Below, piece by piece: positions 17,379-26,489 of a DNA stretch of 64,000 nt. The notes beneath the pieces are model-generated. The model did not search any database. It was given only the letters and a program-made list of their open reading frames with translations, and was not told the origin of the DNA. Numbering within the stretch: position 1 is the stretch's first letter; the number at the start of each line of letters is the position of its first letter. The stretch comes from JACKNG01 sp050184115 (lineage in GTDB: Bacteria > Pseudomonadota > Gammaproteobacteria > Ga0077536): contig JBFXAQ010000001.1 in NCBI GenBank assembly GCA_050184115.1, positions 372,001 to 436,000 of the forward strand. Direction: 5' to 3'. Made by a program: the position numbers and the translations under genes.

Positions 17379-17721
17379 CGAGCAGGGCGTCGACGTTTTC
17401 CGGCGGACGGCCGAGAACGGCGCGCTCGCCGGCAACGACGATCGGTCGCTCGATGAGGACGGGATGGGCGAGCATGGCGGCGATCACGGCGTCGTCCTCG
17501 CTATCGGGGTCGAGCCCTGCTTCCTGCCACGCAGTCTCGCCGCGCCGCGCGAGTTCCGCCGCGCGCAGCCCGAGGCGGTCGAGCAGACCGCGCAACGTCG
17601 CCGCGTCGGGCGGCGTCGCCAGGTACTCGACGATGCGCGGCTCGATGCCGCGCGCGCGGATGCGCTCGAGCGTCGCGCGCGATTTCGAGCAGCGCGGATT
17701 GTGGTAGATGGTGATGTCCAT
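17371..17721 (-). CDS. arsC: ArsC-family arsenate reductase (glutaredoxin type)
   Basis: A 116-residue thioredoxin-fold protein with the catalytic cysteine C11 in HNPRCSKSRATLE, and the downstream arginines in ERPIVV and GRPPENV that bind arsenate. The length fits glutaredoxin-linked ArsC (YfgD group). The start is the ATG of MDITIYHNP; a longer frame upstream is out of family. There is no arsR or arsB nearby, so an arsenic-resistance role is not certain; chromosomal YfgD-like copies stand alone next to wrbA and hda in related genomes. Confidence 0.86.
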   Translation of the reverse strand: MDITIYHNPRCSKSRATLERIRARGIEPRIVEYLATPPDAATLRGLLDRLGLRAAELARRGETAWQEAGLDPDSEDDAVIAAMLAHPVLIERPIVVAGERAVLGRPPENVDALLDG

Positions 17722-17873
17722 GCAGCGGGCTCTCCGGGCGCGTGGTGTGGGCGGCGCCATGTTAGCAGGGGTGTTCCGCGGCGCCGCTCACGCCAATCGC
17801 TCGTGGCGCCGACGCACGCGGCGGCGAATTGGGTGAGAATGCCCCACGGTCCTGCCGCAGAGAGTTTGTCGAG

Positions 17874-19148
17874 ATGACGCCAGTCCCCGCCCCTGACGCC
17901 TGGCCGTCGCTGGCCCGCGCCTGGGAGTTCTGCCGCTACCTGGCGCAACGTTTCGAGCAGGATCACTGCACGCGCGCCGCCGCTTCGCTCGCCTACACGT
18001 CACTGCTCGCCCTGGTGCCGTTGCTGACCGTCGTCTTCGTCACCCTGTCGGCGTTCCCGGCCTTCACCGAGTGGCGCTCGGCCATCGAGGATTTCGTCTT
18101 CCGCAACTTCGTGCCGGCGCTCGGCGACCAGGTGCGCGGCTACATGGTCGAATTCACGACCAAGGCACGCGGCTTGCGCGCGGCCGGCGTCATCGCGCTG
18201 TTGGTCACGGTACTGGCGATGATGTCGACCATCGAGTCGACCTTCAACGTCATCTGGGGAATCCACCGCAAGCGGCCGTTGATGATCCGCTTCCTGGTGT
18301 ACTGGGCCGTGCTGACGCTCGGCCCGATCCTGATCGGCGCCGGCATGCTGGCGACCTCCTACGTCGTCTCCTTGCCGCTGCTCGGCGACGGCGCGGCCGG
18401 TTTGCGTACCCATCTCATCGGTGTCTTCCCGGTGCTCGCCACCACCATCGCCTTCGTGCTGTTCTTCAAGCTCATCCCCTACCGCCCGGTGCCGCTGCGC
18501 CATGCGCTGGTCGGCGGCATCATCGCCAGTCTGCTGTTCGAACTGGCCAAGCGCGGCTTCGCCGTCTACGTCACCCAGTTTCCTTCCCAGCAGGCCATCT
18601 ACGGCGCCTTCGCCACGCTGCCGATCTTCCTGCTGTGGATCTACTTGTCGTGGGTGATCGTATTGCTCGGCGCCGAGATCACCCAGTGCCTGACGACCTT
18701 CCAGGCCCAGGGGCCGCGCCGCGGCGATGCCTTCACGCGCGATCCGCTGTGCTGTGCCTACCGCGTCTTGCTTCACCTCTACCGCGCGCAAGGCCGCGGT
18801 GCCGGACTATCGGACAAGGAAATCCTGCAGCGTGAACCGGCCTTCGGCTTCGCCGCCGTCAACCGCGCGCTGGAACGGCTCGACGAGGGCGGCTGGATCA
18901 GCCGCAACGACGTCTACCTGTGGGTGCTCATGCGCGATCTGCACGAGCTCGAATTGCGCGATCTGCTGCGCCTGGTACCGAGCTTCACGCCGCTCGACCC
19001 GACGGCGCTGGGTGTCCGCGAGGCGGCCGATGGCCGGCTGCTCGCAGCGCTGGCGACGCTGCGCGAAGACGCGGCGCCGACCCTGGCGACCCCGCTGGCG
19101 CGCTTGTTCGGCACGGCGCCAGAGGCGGCCGGGGAGGCGCCGTCGTGA
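17874..19148 (+). CDS. YihY/BrkB-family inner membrane protein
   Basis: A 424-residue UPF0761 protein. The N-terminal 280 residues hold six membrane spans with family features (RAAASLAYTSLLALVPLLTV, FNVIWGIHRKRP, PYRPVPLRHALVGG, LFELAKRGFAVYV, YGAFATLPIFLLWIYLSW). The C-terminal 140 residues are soluble and look like a winged-helix domain (SDKEILQREPAFGFAAVNRA), as in the longer members once mis-called ribonuclease BN. Function unknown. The stop overlaps the GTG of acylphosphatase. Confidence 0.9.
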   Translation: MTPVPAPDAWPSLARAWEFCRYLAQRFEQDHCTRAAASLAYTSLLALVPLLTVVFVTLSAFPAFTEWRSAIEDFVFRNFVPALGDQVRGYMVEFTTKARGLRAAGVIALLVTVLAMMSTIESTFNVIWGIHRKRPLMIRFLVYWAVLTLGPILIGAGMLATSYVVSLPLLGDGAAGLRTHLIGVFPVLATTIAFVLFFKLIPYRPVPLRHALVGGIIASLLFELAKRGFAVYVTQFPSQQAIYGAFATLPIFLLWIYLSWVIVLLGAEITQCLTTFQAQGPRRGDAFTRDPLCCAYRVLLHLYRAQGRGAGLSDKEILQREPAFGFAAVNRALERLDEGGWISRNDVYLWVLMRDLHELELRDLLRLVPSFTPLDPTALGVREAADGRLLAALATLREDAAPTLATPLARLFGTAPEAAGEAPS

Positions 19149-19438
19149 CGACCGTGGTGCCGTTCGAAATGCGCGCCTACGTGGTCAGCGGGCGGGTGCA
19201 GGGCGTGTGGTACCGCGCCTCGGCGCGCGAGCGCGCTGCCGAACTCGGCCTGCGCGGCTGGGTGCGCAACCTCGCCGACGGTCGCGTCGAAGCGCTCGCG
19301 GCCGGCACGCCGGCGGCGCTGGCGGCCTTCGAGGCGTGGTTGGCCGAGGGGCCGCCGCGGGCGCGCGTGAGCGGGGTCGACATGCACGTCGTCGAATCAC
19401 CGGGGCCGACTTTGCCGGCCGGTTTCGAGGTGCGTTGA
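19145..19438 (+). CDS. acyP: Acylphosphatase
   Basis: A 97-residue enzyme hydrolysing acyl phosphates. The signature GRVQGVWYRASARERAAEL carries the phosphate-binding R24, and N42 in GWVRNLADGRVEA is the second catalytic residue. It starts with GTG inside the stop of the upstream gene (GTGA), implying translational coupling. It is convergent with proS with a 22-base gap. Confidence 0.94.
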   Translation: MTTVVPFEMRAYVVSGRVQGVWYRASARERAAELGLRGWVRNLADGRVEALAAGTPAALAAFEAWLAEGPPRARVSGVDMHVVESPGPTLPAGFEVR

Positions 19439-19460
19439 GCGCGCCACGGCGCGCCGGCGT

Positions 19461-21170
19461 TCAGGCCAGGCGCAGGCGACTGCGGAGGAACTCGACGGCG
19501 TCGGCGCGCGGCACTTCCTCGGCCGCGGCCGCGGTGCGTGCCTTGTATTCCAGGGTACCCGCGTCGAGCCCGCGATCGCTGACGACGAAGCGGTGCGGGA
19601 TGCCGACGAGGTCGAGGTCGGCGAACATCACGCCCGGCCGCTCGCGCCCGTCGTGGTAGAGGACGTCGATGCCGGCCGCGCGGAGCTCCGCGTAGAGTTC
19701 GTCGGCGGCGGTGCGCAGGCGTTCGGACTTGTGTGCGTTGATGGGTGCGATGGCGCAGGTGAAAGGCGCGATGGCATCGGGCCAGATGATGCCGGCATCG
19801 TCGTGGTTCTGCTCGATGGCGGCGGCGACGATGCGTGACACGCCGATGCCGTAGCAGCCCATGATCATGGTCACCGAGCGGCCCTGATCGTCGAGCACGC
19901 GCGCCTTCATCGCCTCGGAGTACTTGGTGCCGAGCTGGAAGATGTGACCGACCTCGATACCGCGCTTGATGTCGAGCGTGCCCTGGCCGTCGGGACTGGC
20001 ATCGCCGACCACCACGTTGCGCAGGTCCGCCACCGTGGGCTCGGCGACATCGCGGCCCCAGTTGACCCCGCTCAGGTGCCAACCGGCGCTGTTGGCGCCG
20101 CAGACGAAGTCGGCCAGCGCGGCGGCGTCCTGGTCCACGATCACCGGCAACGGCAGCTCGACCGGCCCCAGCGAACCCGGCCCGCAACCGACCGCGGCGG
20201 CGATCTCCTCGCTCTTCGCGAAGCGCAACGGACTCGCCACCTGCTCGAGCTTCTGCGCCTTGACCACGTTGAGCTCGTGGTCGCCGCGCAGCACCAGCGC
20301 GACCAGCCCGCTGTCGGCGCCGGCGACGACCAGCGTCTTCACGCATTGCGACGGCGCCACGCCGAGGAAGCCGGAGACGTCTTCGATGCTGTGCTGCGTC
20401 GGCGTCTCGACGCGTGCCATGTCCTGGCCGGGCGCGGGCCGCGCGGCCGGCGCCGCTGCCGGCACCATCTCGACGTTGGCGGCGTAATCGCCGGCCGAGC
20501 TGAAAGCGATGAGGTCCTCACCCGAGTCGGCGAGCACGTGGAACTCGTGCGAGGTCGAGCCGCCGATGTTGCCAGTGTCGGCGAGCACCGCGCGGTAGCC
20601 GAGCCCGATGCGATCGAACATACGCGAGTAGGCCTGGTACATGTCCTGGTAGGTGGTCTCGAGCGACGCCTGGTCGAGGTGGAAGGAGTAGGCGTCCTTC
20701 ATGAGGAATTCGCGCGCGCGCATGATGCCGAAGCGGGGCCGGATCTCGTCGCGGAACTTGGTCTGGATCTGGTAGAAGTTGGCCGGCAGCTGCTTGTAGC
20801 TGCGCAGCTCCCCACGAATGAGGTCGGTGATGATCTCCTCGTGGGTGGGCCCTAAACAGAAACCACGCTGGTGGCGGTCCTCGAAGCGCAGCAGTTCCGG
20901 CCCGTAGGCGTCCCAGCGTCCCGATTCCTGCCACAGTTCGGCCGGTTGTACCCCCGACATCAGCACCTCCTGGGCGCCGGCACGATCCATTTCCTCACGC
21001 ACGATCGCTTCGACCTTGCGCAGCACGCGCAAACCGAGCGGCAGCCAGGTGTAGATACCCGAGGCAAGCTGGCGCACGAGACCCGCGCGCAGCATCAGGC
21101 GGTGACTGACGACCTCGGCATCGGCGGGGGCTTCGCGCAGGGTGGGAACGAGGAAATTGGAGATTCTCAT
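19461..21170 (-). CDS. proS: Prolyl-tRNA synthetase
   Basis: Class II aminoacyl-tRNA synthetase that charges tRNA-Pro. With the ATG at MRISNFLVPTLREAPADAEV it is 569 residues, the size of the bacterial form that has the INS editing domain between motifs 2 and 3 (about 220-400). Class II features seen: SGIYTWLPLG, GPTHEEIITDLIRGE, FRDEIRPRFGIMRAREFLMK and the C-terminal GCYGIGVSR. The anticodon-binding domain follows. The open frame continues over 100 codons upstream without family similarity. Confidence 0.97.
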   Translation of the reverse strand: MRISNFLVPTLREAPADAEVVSHRLMLRAGLVRQLASGIYTWLPLGLRVLRKVEAIVREEMDRAGAQEVLMSGVQPAELWQESGRWDAYGPELLRFEDRHQRGFCLGPTHEEIITDLIRGELRSYKQLPANFYQIQTKFRDEIRPRFGIMRAREFLMKDAYSFHLDQASLETTYQDMYQAYSRMFDRIGLGYRAVLADTGNIGGSTSHEFHVLADSGEDLIAFSSAGDYAANVEMVPAAAPAARPAPGQDMARVETPTQHSIEDVSGFLGVAPSQCVKTLVVAGADSGLVALVLRGDHELNVVKAQKLEQVASPLRFAKSEEIAAAVGCGPGSLGPVELPLPVIVDQDAAALADFVCGANSAGWHLSGVNWGRDVAEPTVADLRNVVVGDASPDGQGTLDIKRGIEVGHIFQLGTKYSEAMKARVLDDQGRSVTMIMGCYGIGVSRIVAAAIEQNHDDAGIIWPDAIAPFTCAIAPINAHKSERLRTAADELYAELRAAGIDVLYHDGRERPGVMFADLDLVGIPHRFVVSDRGLDAGTLEYKARTAAAAEEVPRADAVEFLRSRLRLA

Positions 21171-21531
21171 GATGAAGGTGCGGTTTTGTTGGGTGGGCCG
21201 GCACGCCGCTCGGGAGGCGCGCGGGGCGAGCATTCTCGGAAGATCGCACTGGCCGCGCAACCGCACCTGCGCGGGTGGCGGGAGCCCGGGCCTTGCTTGA
21301 CCGCCCCGGGGATTGCCAGTAATTTGCCCGGTCCCCCGCGCCGGGTGCTTGCGCTCGCCTGACGGCCGTGCCGTCACCCCCGCAGCCACCTGCTCGCTCG
21401 CCCAGCGACCCGCGCCGGGCGGCGCTGCCTGCCGCCGCCCCTGCGTCGCCCCGCCAGCCTCACGGCGATGCGGGCTGGCAGCGAGGGGGGAAGGCACGAA
21501 TTCGAAGAGCAACACGACCAGGGTGAACGAC
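21171..21531. other. proS-ilvB intergenic region (361 bases)
   Basis: Holds a sigma-70-like promoter toward ilvB (21297-21325), then about 200 bases of GC-rich leader. In the leader is a perfect 8-base stem GGGCGGCG / CGCCGCCC with an 8-base loop (21417-21440), not followed by T residues. A possible 23-codon frame at 21466 ends at the ilvB start but has no run of Ile, Leu or Val codons, so I see no classical attenuator. Nothing else is recognisable. Confidence 0.55.
21297..21325 (+). promoter_or_regulatory. Sigma-70 promoter of the ilvBNC operon
   Basis: TTGACC at 21297, exactly 17 bases, then TAATTT at 21320. The -35 matches 5 of 6 and the -10 matches 4 of 6, in a region where A+T-rich hexamers are rare. 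Expected start near 21332, leaving a leader of about 200 bases before ilvB. Confidence 0.6.
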
Positions 21532-23253
21532 GTGACTGAGCGACTGCGCGGTGCGGAAATCTTCGTGCGGGCACTGGCCGACGAGGGCGTGGAATTCGTC
21601 TTCGGCTACCCCGGCGGATCGGTCCTGCACATCTACGACGAGATCTTCAAGCAGGACAAGGTCAAGCACATCCTGGTACGCCACGAGCAGGGCGCGACCC
21701 ACGCCGCTGACGGTTACGCGCGCGCCACCGGCAAACCGGGCGTGGTGCTGGTGACCTCGGGTCCGGGCGCGACCAATTGCGTCACCGGCATTGCCACCGC
21801 CTACATGGATTCGATCCCGATGGTGGTGTTCACCGGCCAGGTCGCCACCGCGCTGATCGGCAACGACGCCTTCCAGGAAGTCGACTGCATCGGCATCACG
21901 CGCCCGTGCGTGAAGCACAACTTCCTCGTCGAGCGCGTCGAGGATCTCGCCGAGACGATCAAGAAGGCGTTCTACGTCGCCTCGACCGGGCGTCCCGGTC
22001 CGGTGGTGGTCGACATCCCCAAGGACGTCACCGCCAACGTCGCCGAATACCACTACCCCGAGAGCGTCGACATGCGCTCCTACCGGCCGACGGTGAAAGG
22101 ACATCCCGGCCAGATCAAGCGCGCCGCGCAGCTCCTGCTCGCCGCGCGCAAGCCGATGATCTATACCGGCGGCGGTGTCGTGCTCGACAACGCCGCCGAG
22201 CACCTCACGCGCCTTGCCCGCCTGCTCGGCTACCCCGTCACCAACACCCTGATGGGGCTCGGCGCCTTTCCCGGCAACGATCCGCAGTTCATCGGCATGC
22301 TCGGCATGCACGGCACCTACGAGGCCAACATGGCGATGCACCACTGCGACGTGCTGCTCGCCATCGGCGCACGCTTCGATGATCGCGTCACCGGCGACCT
22401 CGAGAAGTTCTGCCCCGAAGCCAAGATCATCCATGTCGACATCGACCCGGCCTCGATTGCCAAGAACGTGCCGGTCGACGTGCCGATCGTCGGCAGCGTG
22501 TCGAGCGTGGTGTCGGACCTCATCGAGATCATCGCGGCTTCCGACCACACCCCGCCCAACCCCGACTCCGACCCGTGGTGGCAGCAGATCGCCGAGTGGC
22601 GCAAGCTCGACTGCCTGCGCTACGACCGCAAGAGCGACAAGATCAAGCCGCAGGCGGTGATCCAGTCGCTCTACCGCGTGACCGGTGGCGAGGCCTACGT
22701 CACCTCCGATGTCGGCCAGCACCAGATGTGGGCGGCGCAGTTCTATCCCTTCGACAAGCCGCGTCGCTGGATCAACTCGGGCGGCCTCGGCACCATGGGT
22801 TTCGGCCTGCCCGCCGCGATCGGCGTGCAGCTCGCCTATCCCGACGCCCAGGTCGCCTGCATCACCGGCGAGGCCAGTTTCGTCATGTGCGTGCAGGAGC
22901 TGTCGACCGCCCTGCAATATGGCCTGCCGATCAAGATCGTCAGCCTCAACAACCGTTACATGGGCATGGTGCGGCAGTGGCAGGAGTTCTTCTACGACCG
23001 CCGCTACTCGCATTCCTACATGGATGCCCTGCCGGACTTCGTCAAGATGGCGGAGGCCTTCGGCCACGTCGGCATGCGCATCGAGAATCCGAACGACGTC
23101 GACGGCGCGCTGGAAGAGGCGTTCGCCATGAAGAACCGGCTCGTGCTGATGGACTTCATCACCGATCAGACCGAGAACGTCTACCCGATGATCGCGGCCG
23201 GCAAGGGCCAGCACGAGATGCATCTCGCGCCCAACGAGCGTGAGCTCGCATGA
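21532..23253 (+). CDS. ilvB: Acetolactate synthase large subunit
   Basis: Thiamine diphosphate enzyme that condenses two pyruvates (valine, leucine) or pyruvate with 2-oxobutyrate (isoleucine). With GTG at 21532 (VTERLRGAEIFVRALADEG) it is 573 residues, the family size; AGGG about eight bases upstream supports this start over the GTG at 21523. The ThDP-activating Glu lies in VRHEQGATHAADGYARATG and the ThDP/metal site in the C-terminal GEASFVMCVQELSTA and LNNRYMGMVRQWQ. The ATGA overlap with ilvN couples the subunits. Confidence 0.95.
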   Translation: MTERLRGAEIFVRALADEGVEFVFGYPGGSVLHIYDEIFKQDKVKHILVRHEQGATHAADGYARATGKPGVVLVTSGPGATNCVTGIATAYMDSIPMVVFTGQVATALIGNDAFQEVDCIGITRPCVKHNFLVERVEDLAETIKKAFYVASTGRPGPVVVDIPKDVTANVAEYHYPESVDMRSYRPTVKGHPGQIKRAAQLLLAARKPMIYTGGGVVLDNAAEHLTRLARLLGYPVTNTLMGLGAFPGNDPQFIGMLGMHGTYEANMAMHHCDVLLAIGARFDDRVTGDLEKFCPEAKIIHVDIDPASIAKNVPVDVPIVGSVSSVVSDLIEIIAASDHTPPNPDSDPWWQQIAEWRKLDCLRYDRKSDKIKPQAVIQSLYRVTGGEAYVTSDVGQHQMWAAQFYPFDKPRRWINSGGLGTMGFGLPAAIGVQLAYPDAQVACITGEASFVMCVQELSTALQYGLPIKIVSLNNRYMGMVRQWQEFFYDRRYSHSYMDALPDFVKMAEAFGHVGMRIENPNDVDGALEEAFAMKNRLVLMDFITDQTENVYPMIAAGKGQHEMHLAPNERELA

Positions 23254-23753
23254 ACGAGCGCCACACCATCTCCATCCTGATGGAGAACGCCGCGGGCGCG
23301 CTGTCGCGCGTGGCCGGGCTGTTCAGCGCGCGCGCCTACAACATCGAGTCGCTGGCGGTCGCGCCGACCGAGGACCCGACGGTCTCGCGCATGACGGTGG
23401 TCACGACCGGCTCGCCGGAAATCATCGAGCAGATCACCAAGCAGCTGAACAAGCTGGTCGACGTCATCAAGCTGGTCGATCTGAACGATGGCGGCCCGCA
23501 CATCGAACGCGAGCTGATGCTGGTCAAGCTGCGCACGGCCGGGCCCGAGCAGCGCGCCGAGTTCAAGCGCCTGGCCGACATCTTCGGCGGCGCCATCGTC
23601 GACATCACCGAGGTCAGCTATACGATCGAGTTGACCGGCACGCGCGAACGGCTCGACGACTTCATCGAGGCAGCCGGCGTGCGCCACGTGATGGAACTGG
23701 CGCGTTCCGGCGTGCTCGGCCTGCTCAAGGGCAGCAAGGCGCTGAAGGCCTGA
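23250..23753 (+). CDS. ilvN: Acetolactate synthase small (regulatory) subunit
   Basis: A 167-residue regulatory subunit giving valine feedback inhibition. The N-terminal ACT domain is evident (ISILMENAAGALSRVAGLFS, ARAYNIESLAVAPTEDPTVS), followed by the second conserved domain (ERELMLVKLRT to SGVLGLLKGSKALK). Its ATG overlaps the ilvB stop. Length and order match the ilvI/ilvH type found with ilvC in many proteobacteria. Confidence 0.96.
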   Translation: MNERHTISILMENAAGALSRVAGLFSARAYNIESLAVAPTEDPTVSRMTVVTTGSPEIIEQITKQLNKLVDVIKLVDLNDGGPHIERELMLVKLRTAGPEQRAEFKRLADIFGGAIVDITEVSYTIELTGTRERLDDFIEAAGVRHVMELARSGVLGLLKGSKALKA

Positions 23754-23817
23754 GCCGCGGCCAGGGCGGCACCCCGCATCCACCAATCGCAAACCCGACA
23801 GACACAGGACCCAGACG

Positions 23818-24840
23818 ATGGCACTCAACATCTATTACGACAAAGACGCGGACCTTTCGCTGATCCAGGCGCGCAAGGTGGCGATCATCGGCTATGGCTC
23901 GCAAGGTCATGCCCATGCCAACAACCTGAAGGATTCGGGTGTCAGTGTCGTCGTCGGCCTGCGTCCGGGCTCGTCCTCGTGGGCCAAGGCCGAAGGCGCG
24001 GGTCTCGCCGTCGCCGCCATCGGCGAGGCCGTCGCCAGCGCCGACCTGGTGATGATCCTCGCGCCGGACGAGCACCAGGCGGACCTCTACGCCGGCGAAA
24101 TCGAACCCAACATCAAGCAGGGCGCCACGCTGGCTTTCGCGCACGGCTTCAACATCCACTTCGGCGCCATCGTGCCGCGGGCCGATCTCGACGTCATCAT
24201 GATCGCCCCCAAGGGGCCCGGTCACCTGGTGCGCTCGACCTACACCCAGGGTGGCGGCGTGCCCAGCCTCATCGCCATCTACCAGGACGCCTCGGGCCAG
24301 GCCAAGGACATCGCCCTGTCCTACGCTTCGGCCAATGGCGGCGGCCGCGCTGGCGTCATCGAAACCTCGTTCAAGGAAGAGACCGAGACCGATCTCTTCG
24401 GCGAGCAGACCGTGCTGTGCGGCGGCATGACGGCCCTCATCCAGGCCGGCTTCGAGACCCTGGTCGAAGCTGGTTACGCGCCGGAGATGGCGTATTTCGA
24501 GTGCCTGCACGAGGTCAAGCTCATCGTCGACCTGATCTACGAGGGCGGCATCGCCAACATGCGTTACTCGATCTCGAACACCGCCGAGTACGGCGATTTC
24601 ACCCGCGGCCCGCGCATCGTCACCGACGAGACCAAGGCCGAGATGAAGCGCATCCTGTCCGAGATCCAGAACGGCGAGTTCGCCCGCGAATGGATTGGCG
24701 AGAACCGTACCGGCGTGGCCGTGCTCAAAGCCAAGCGGCGCATCGCGGCAGGCCACCAGATCGAAGAGGTCGGTGAGCGGCTGCGCGGCATGATGCCCTG
24801 GATCGGTGCCAACAAGCTGGTCGACAAGAGCCGCAACTAG
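23818..24840 (+). CDS. ilvC: Ketol-acid reductoisomerase (NADP+)
   Basis: Second common enzyme of branched-chain amino acid synthesis: isomerises and reduces acetolactate with NADPH. The 340 residues are the short class I form. The Rossmann loop is GYGSQGHAHANNLKDSG near residue 24, and the metal-binding acidic residues are in the C-terminal knot (ETETDLFGEQTVLCGG and FECLHEVKLIVDLIYEGG). It is the third gene of ilvBNC, 64 bases after ilvN, and is followed by phospholipid genes as in many beta- and gammaproteobacteria. Confidence 0.97.
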   Translation: MALNIYYDKDADLSLIQARKVAIIGYGSQGHAHANNLKDSGVSVVVGLRPGSSSWAKAEGAGLAVAAIGEAVASADLVMILAPDEHQADLYAGEIEPNIKQGATLAFAHGFNIHFGAIVPRADLDVIMIAPKGPGHLVRSTYTQGGGVPSLIAIYQDASGQAKDIALSYASANGGGRAGVIETSFKEETETDLFGEQTVLCGGMTALIQAGFETLVEAGYAPEMAYFECLHEVKLIVDLIYEGGIANMRYSISNTAEYGDFTRGPRIVTDETKAEMKRILSEIQNGEFAREWIGENRTGVAVLKAKRRIAAGHQIEEVGERLRGMMPWIGANKLVDKSRN

Positions 24841-24863
24841 GCACCCCCGCGGTCGCGCGCAGC

Positions 24864-25544
24864 ATGTCGCGCGTTGCCTTCTTCAAGGTCGCGCCCGTCG
24901 CTCCGGAAGGGCGCGGCGTCTTCATCGTGTGCTGCGTGGCGACCACGCTGCTCGCCGGCATCCTGGGTGCAGGGGCCTTGTGGTGGTTGCTGCCGGTGCT
25001 CGCCGCGGTGGCCTGGTATCACCGTGATCCACATCGCCAGGTACCCTCGCTGCCGCTCGCCCTGGTCGCGCCGGTGGACGGTGTGGTGGTCGGCGCCGGC
25101 GCCGAGTTCGATCCCTGGCTCGGGCGCCCGGCGCGCGCCGTGACCCTGCGTTCGGGGTGGTTCGACGTGCACGCGATCTACAGTCCGATCGAAGGCAAGA
25201 TCGTCGAACAGTGGAGCGCACCGCGGCATGGCGACGGCACGGCCGCCCATGCCATCGTCTACCTCGTGCGCACCGACGAGGGCGACGACGTCGTGCTCGA
25301 GATAGCGCGCGAGACGTCCGCCGCCGGCCTGCATTTCGCATACCAGCCGGGCGAGCGCATCGGTCATGGACGCCGCGTCGGCTATGCGCCGCTGGGCTGC
25401 CGCGTACGTGTGCTGTGCACCGACGAATCGAGTCTCGAAGTCGGCCCCGGCGTGCAGGTACGCGGCGCCGAGACGGTGCTGATGCAGCTCACGCACGAGA
25501 ACCCGGTATCTGCCATCCCGGCGGACGCCGCCCCGGGCGGCTGA
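24864..25544 (+). CDS. Phosphatidylserine decarboxylase-like protein with Cys at the pyruvoyl site
   Basis: A 226-residue protein of the short PSD family, with one or two N-terminal membrane segments (about 19-52), the typical YHRDPHRQVP and APVDGVV, and the catalytic-histidine motif WFDVHAIYSPIEG at 99-111. Normal enzymes cut themselves at a Gly-Ser (as in FGSRVDV) and turn that Ser into the pyruvoyl group. Here the matching site is PLGCRVRVL with C179 in place of Ser, and the ENERN-like region is replaced by GTAAHA. pssA follows, so a role in phosphatidylethanolamine synthesis is expected, but activity is uncertain. Confidence 0.8.
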   Translation: MSRVAFFKVAPVAPEGRGVFIVCCVATTLLAGILGAGALWWLLPVLAAVAWYHRDPHRQVPSLPLALVAPVDGVVVGAGAEFDPWLGRPARAVTLRSGWFDVHAIYSPIEGKIVEQWSAPRHGDGTAAHAIVYLVRTDEGDDVVLEIARETSAAGLHFAYQPGERIGHGRRVGYAPLGCRVRVLCTDESSLEVGPGVQVRGAETVLMQLTHENPVSAIPADAAPGG

Positions 25545-25598
25545 GTCCGGCGCGGCCGGTCGCGGCGGCGCACGGTCAGAAGCGGTAGGACGGGCGGG

Positions 25599-25627
25599 TT
25601 AATCGCGCCGCGCCGGCGCTGTACACT
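25599..25627 (+). promoter_or_regulatory. Candidate sigma-70 promoter for pssA
   Basis: TTAATC at 25599, 17-base spacer, TACACT at 25622, 43 bases before the pssA ATG. The spacing is ideal, the -35 is poor (3 of 6) and the -10 fair (4 of 6). Confidence 0.4.
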
Positions 25628-25669
25628 GGCCGTCCACGCCGTCTCCCGGCGCCAGCAACGGGGCCGCCC

Positions 25670-26482
25670 ATGCGCATCGTCCATTCCCACAGCAACGAGC
25701 CGCCCGGGCGCAAGGCGCCGCGCGTGGAGAGTCGCCGCCGCGCCGGCATCTACCTGCTGCCCAACCTGTTCACCACCGGCGCACTGTTCGCCGGCTTCTA
25801 CGGCATCGTCGCCGCCATCAACACGCGCTTCGAGGCGGCGGCGATCGCCATCGTCGTCGCCATGGTGCTGGACGGCATGGACGGGCGCATCGCACGCATG
25901 ACCAATACCCAGAGCGATTTCGGCGCGCAGTACGACAGCCTCTCCGACATGGTCTCCTTCGGGCTGGCACCGGCACTCGTGATCTACGAGTGGGCACTGG
26001 TCGACCTCGGCAAGATTGGCTGGCTGGCGGCGTTCGTCTACACCGCCGGAGCCGCGCTGCGCCTGGCGCGCTTCAACACCCAGGTCGGCATCGCCGACAA
26101 GCGTTACTTCCAGGGCCTGCCGAGCCCGGCCGCGGCGGCCATCGTCGCCTCGCTGGTGTGGGTCGGCGACCACTTCGCGCTGCGCGGCAGCACCGTACTG
26201 GCCCTGGTTGCCACCGGCGTCACGGTACTCGCCGCGCTGCTCATGGTCAGCAACGTTCGCTACTACAGCTTCAAGGATTTCGACCTGCGCGGACGCGTGC
26301 CCTTCGTCACCGTGCTGGCGGTGGTGATGGTGTTCGTGCTGATCTCGATCGAGCCGGCCAGCGTGCTGCTGGTGCTGTTCGGCGGCTACGCCCTGTCCGG
26401 TATTGCCGACACCTGGTGGCAACGGCGCAGGCGCCGCGCCGAGCGCCGTGAAGCGAAGGCGGCCAGCGGCGCCGAGGAGTGA
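25670..26482 (+). CDS. pssA: CDP-diacylglycerol-serine O-phosphatidyltransferase
   Basis: Integral membrane enzyme making phosphatidylserine from CDP-diacylglycerol and serine. The 270 residues contain the full CDP-alcohol phosphatidyltransferase motif: D71-G72, A75-R76, G85, D89 and D93 (DGRIARMTNTQSDFGAQYDS and on). About eight hydrophobic segments follow the type II (Bacillus-like) pattern. The C-terminus is basic (WWQRRRRRAERREAKA). It lies after the PSD-like gene, so substrate and product enzymes are side by side. Confidence 0.95.
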   Translation: MRIVHSHSNEPPGRKAPRVESRRRAGIYLLPNLFTTGALFAGFYGIVAAINTRFEAAAIAIVVAMVLDGMDGRIARMTNTQSDFGAQYDSLSDMVSFGLAPALVIYEWALVDLGKIGWLAAFVYTAGAALRLARFNTQVGIADKRYFQGLPSPAAAAIVASLVWVGDHFALRGSTVLALVATGVTVLAALLMVSNVRYYSFKDFDLRGRVPFVTVLAVVMVFVLISIEPASVLLVLFGGYALSGIADTWWQRRRRRAERREAKAASGAEE

Positions 26483-26489
26483 ACCGCGC

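Noticed and set aside
21466..21537. Possible ilv leader peptide (23 codons) before ilvB
   Set aside because: It has no Ile, Leu or Val codon cluster and the nearby hairpin has no T run, so attenuation is not supported.
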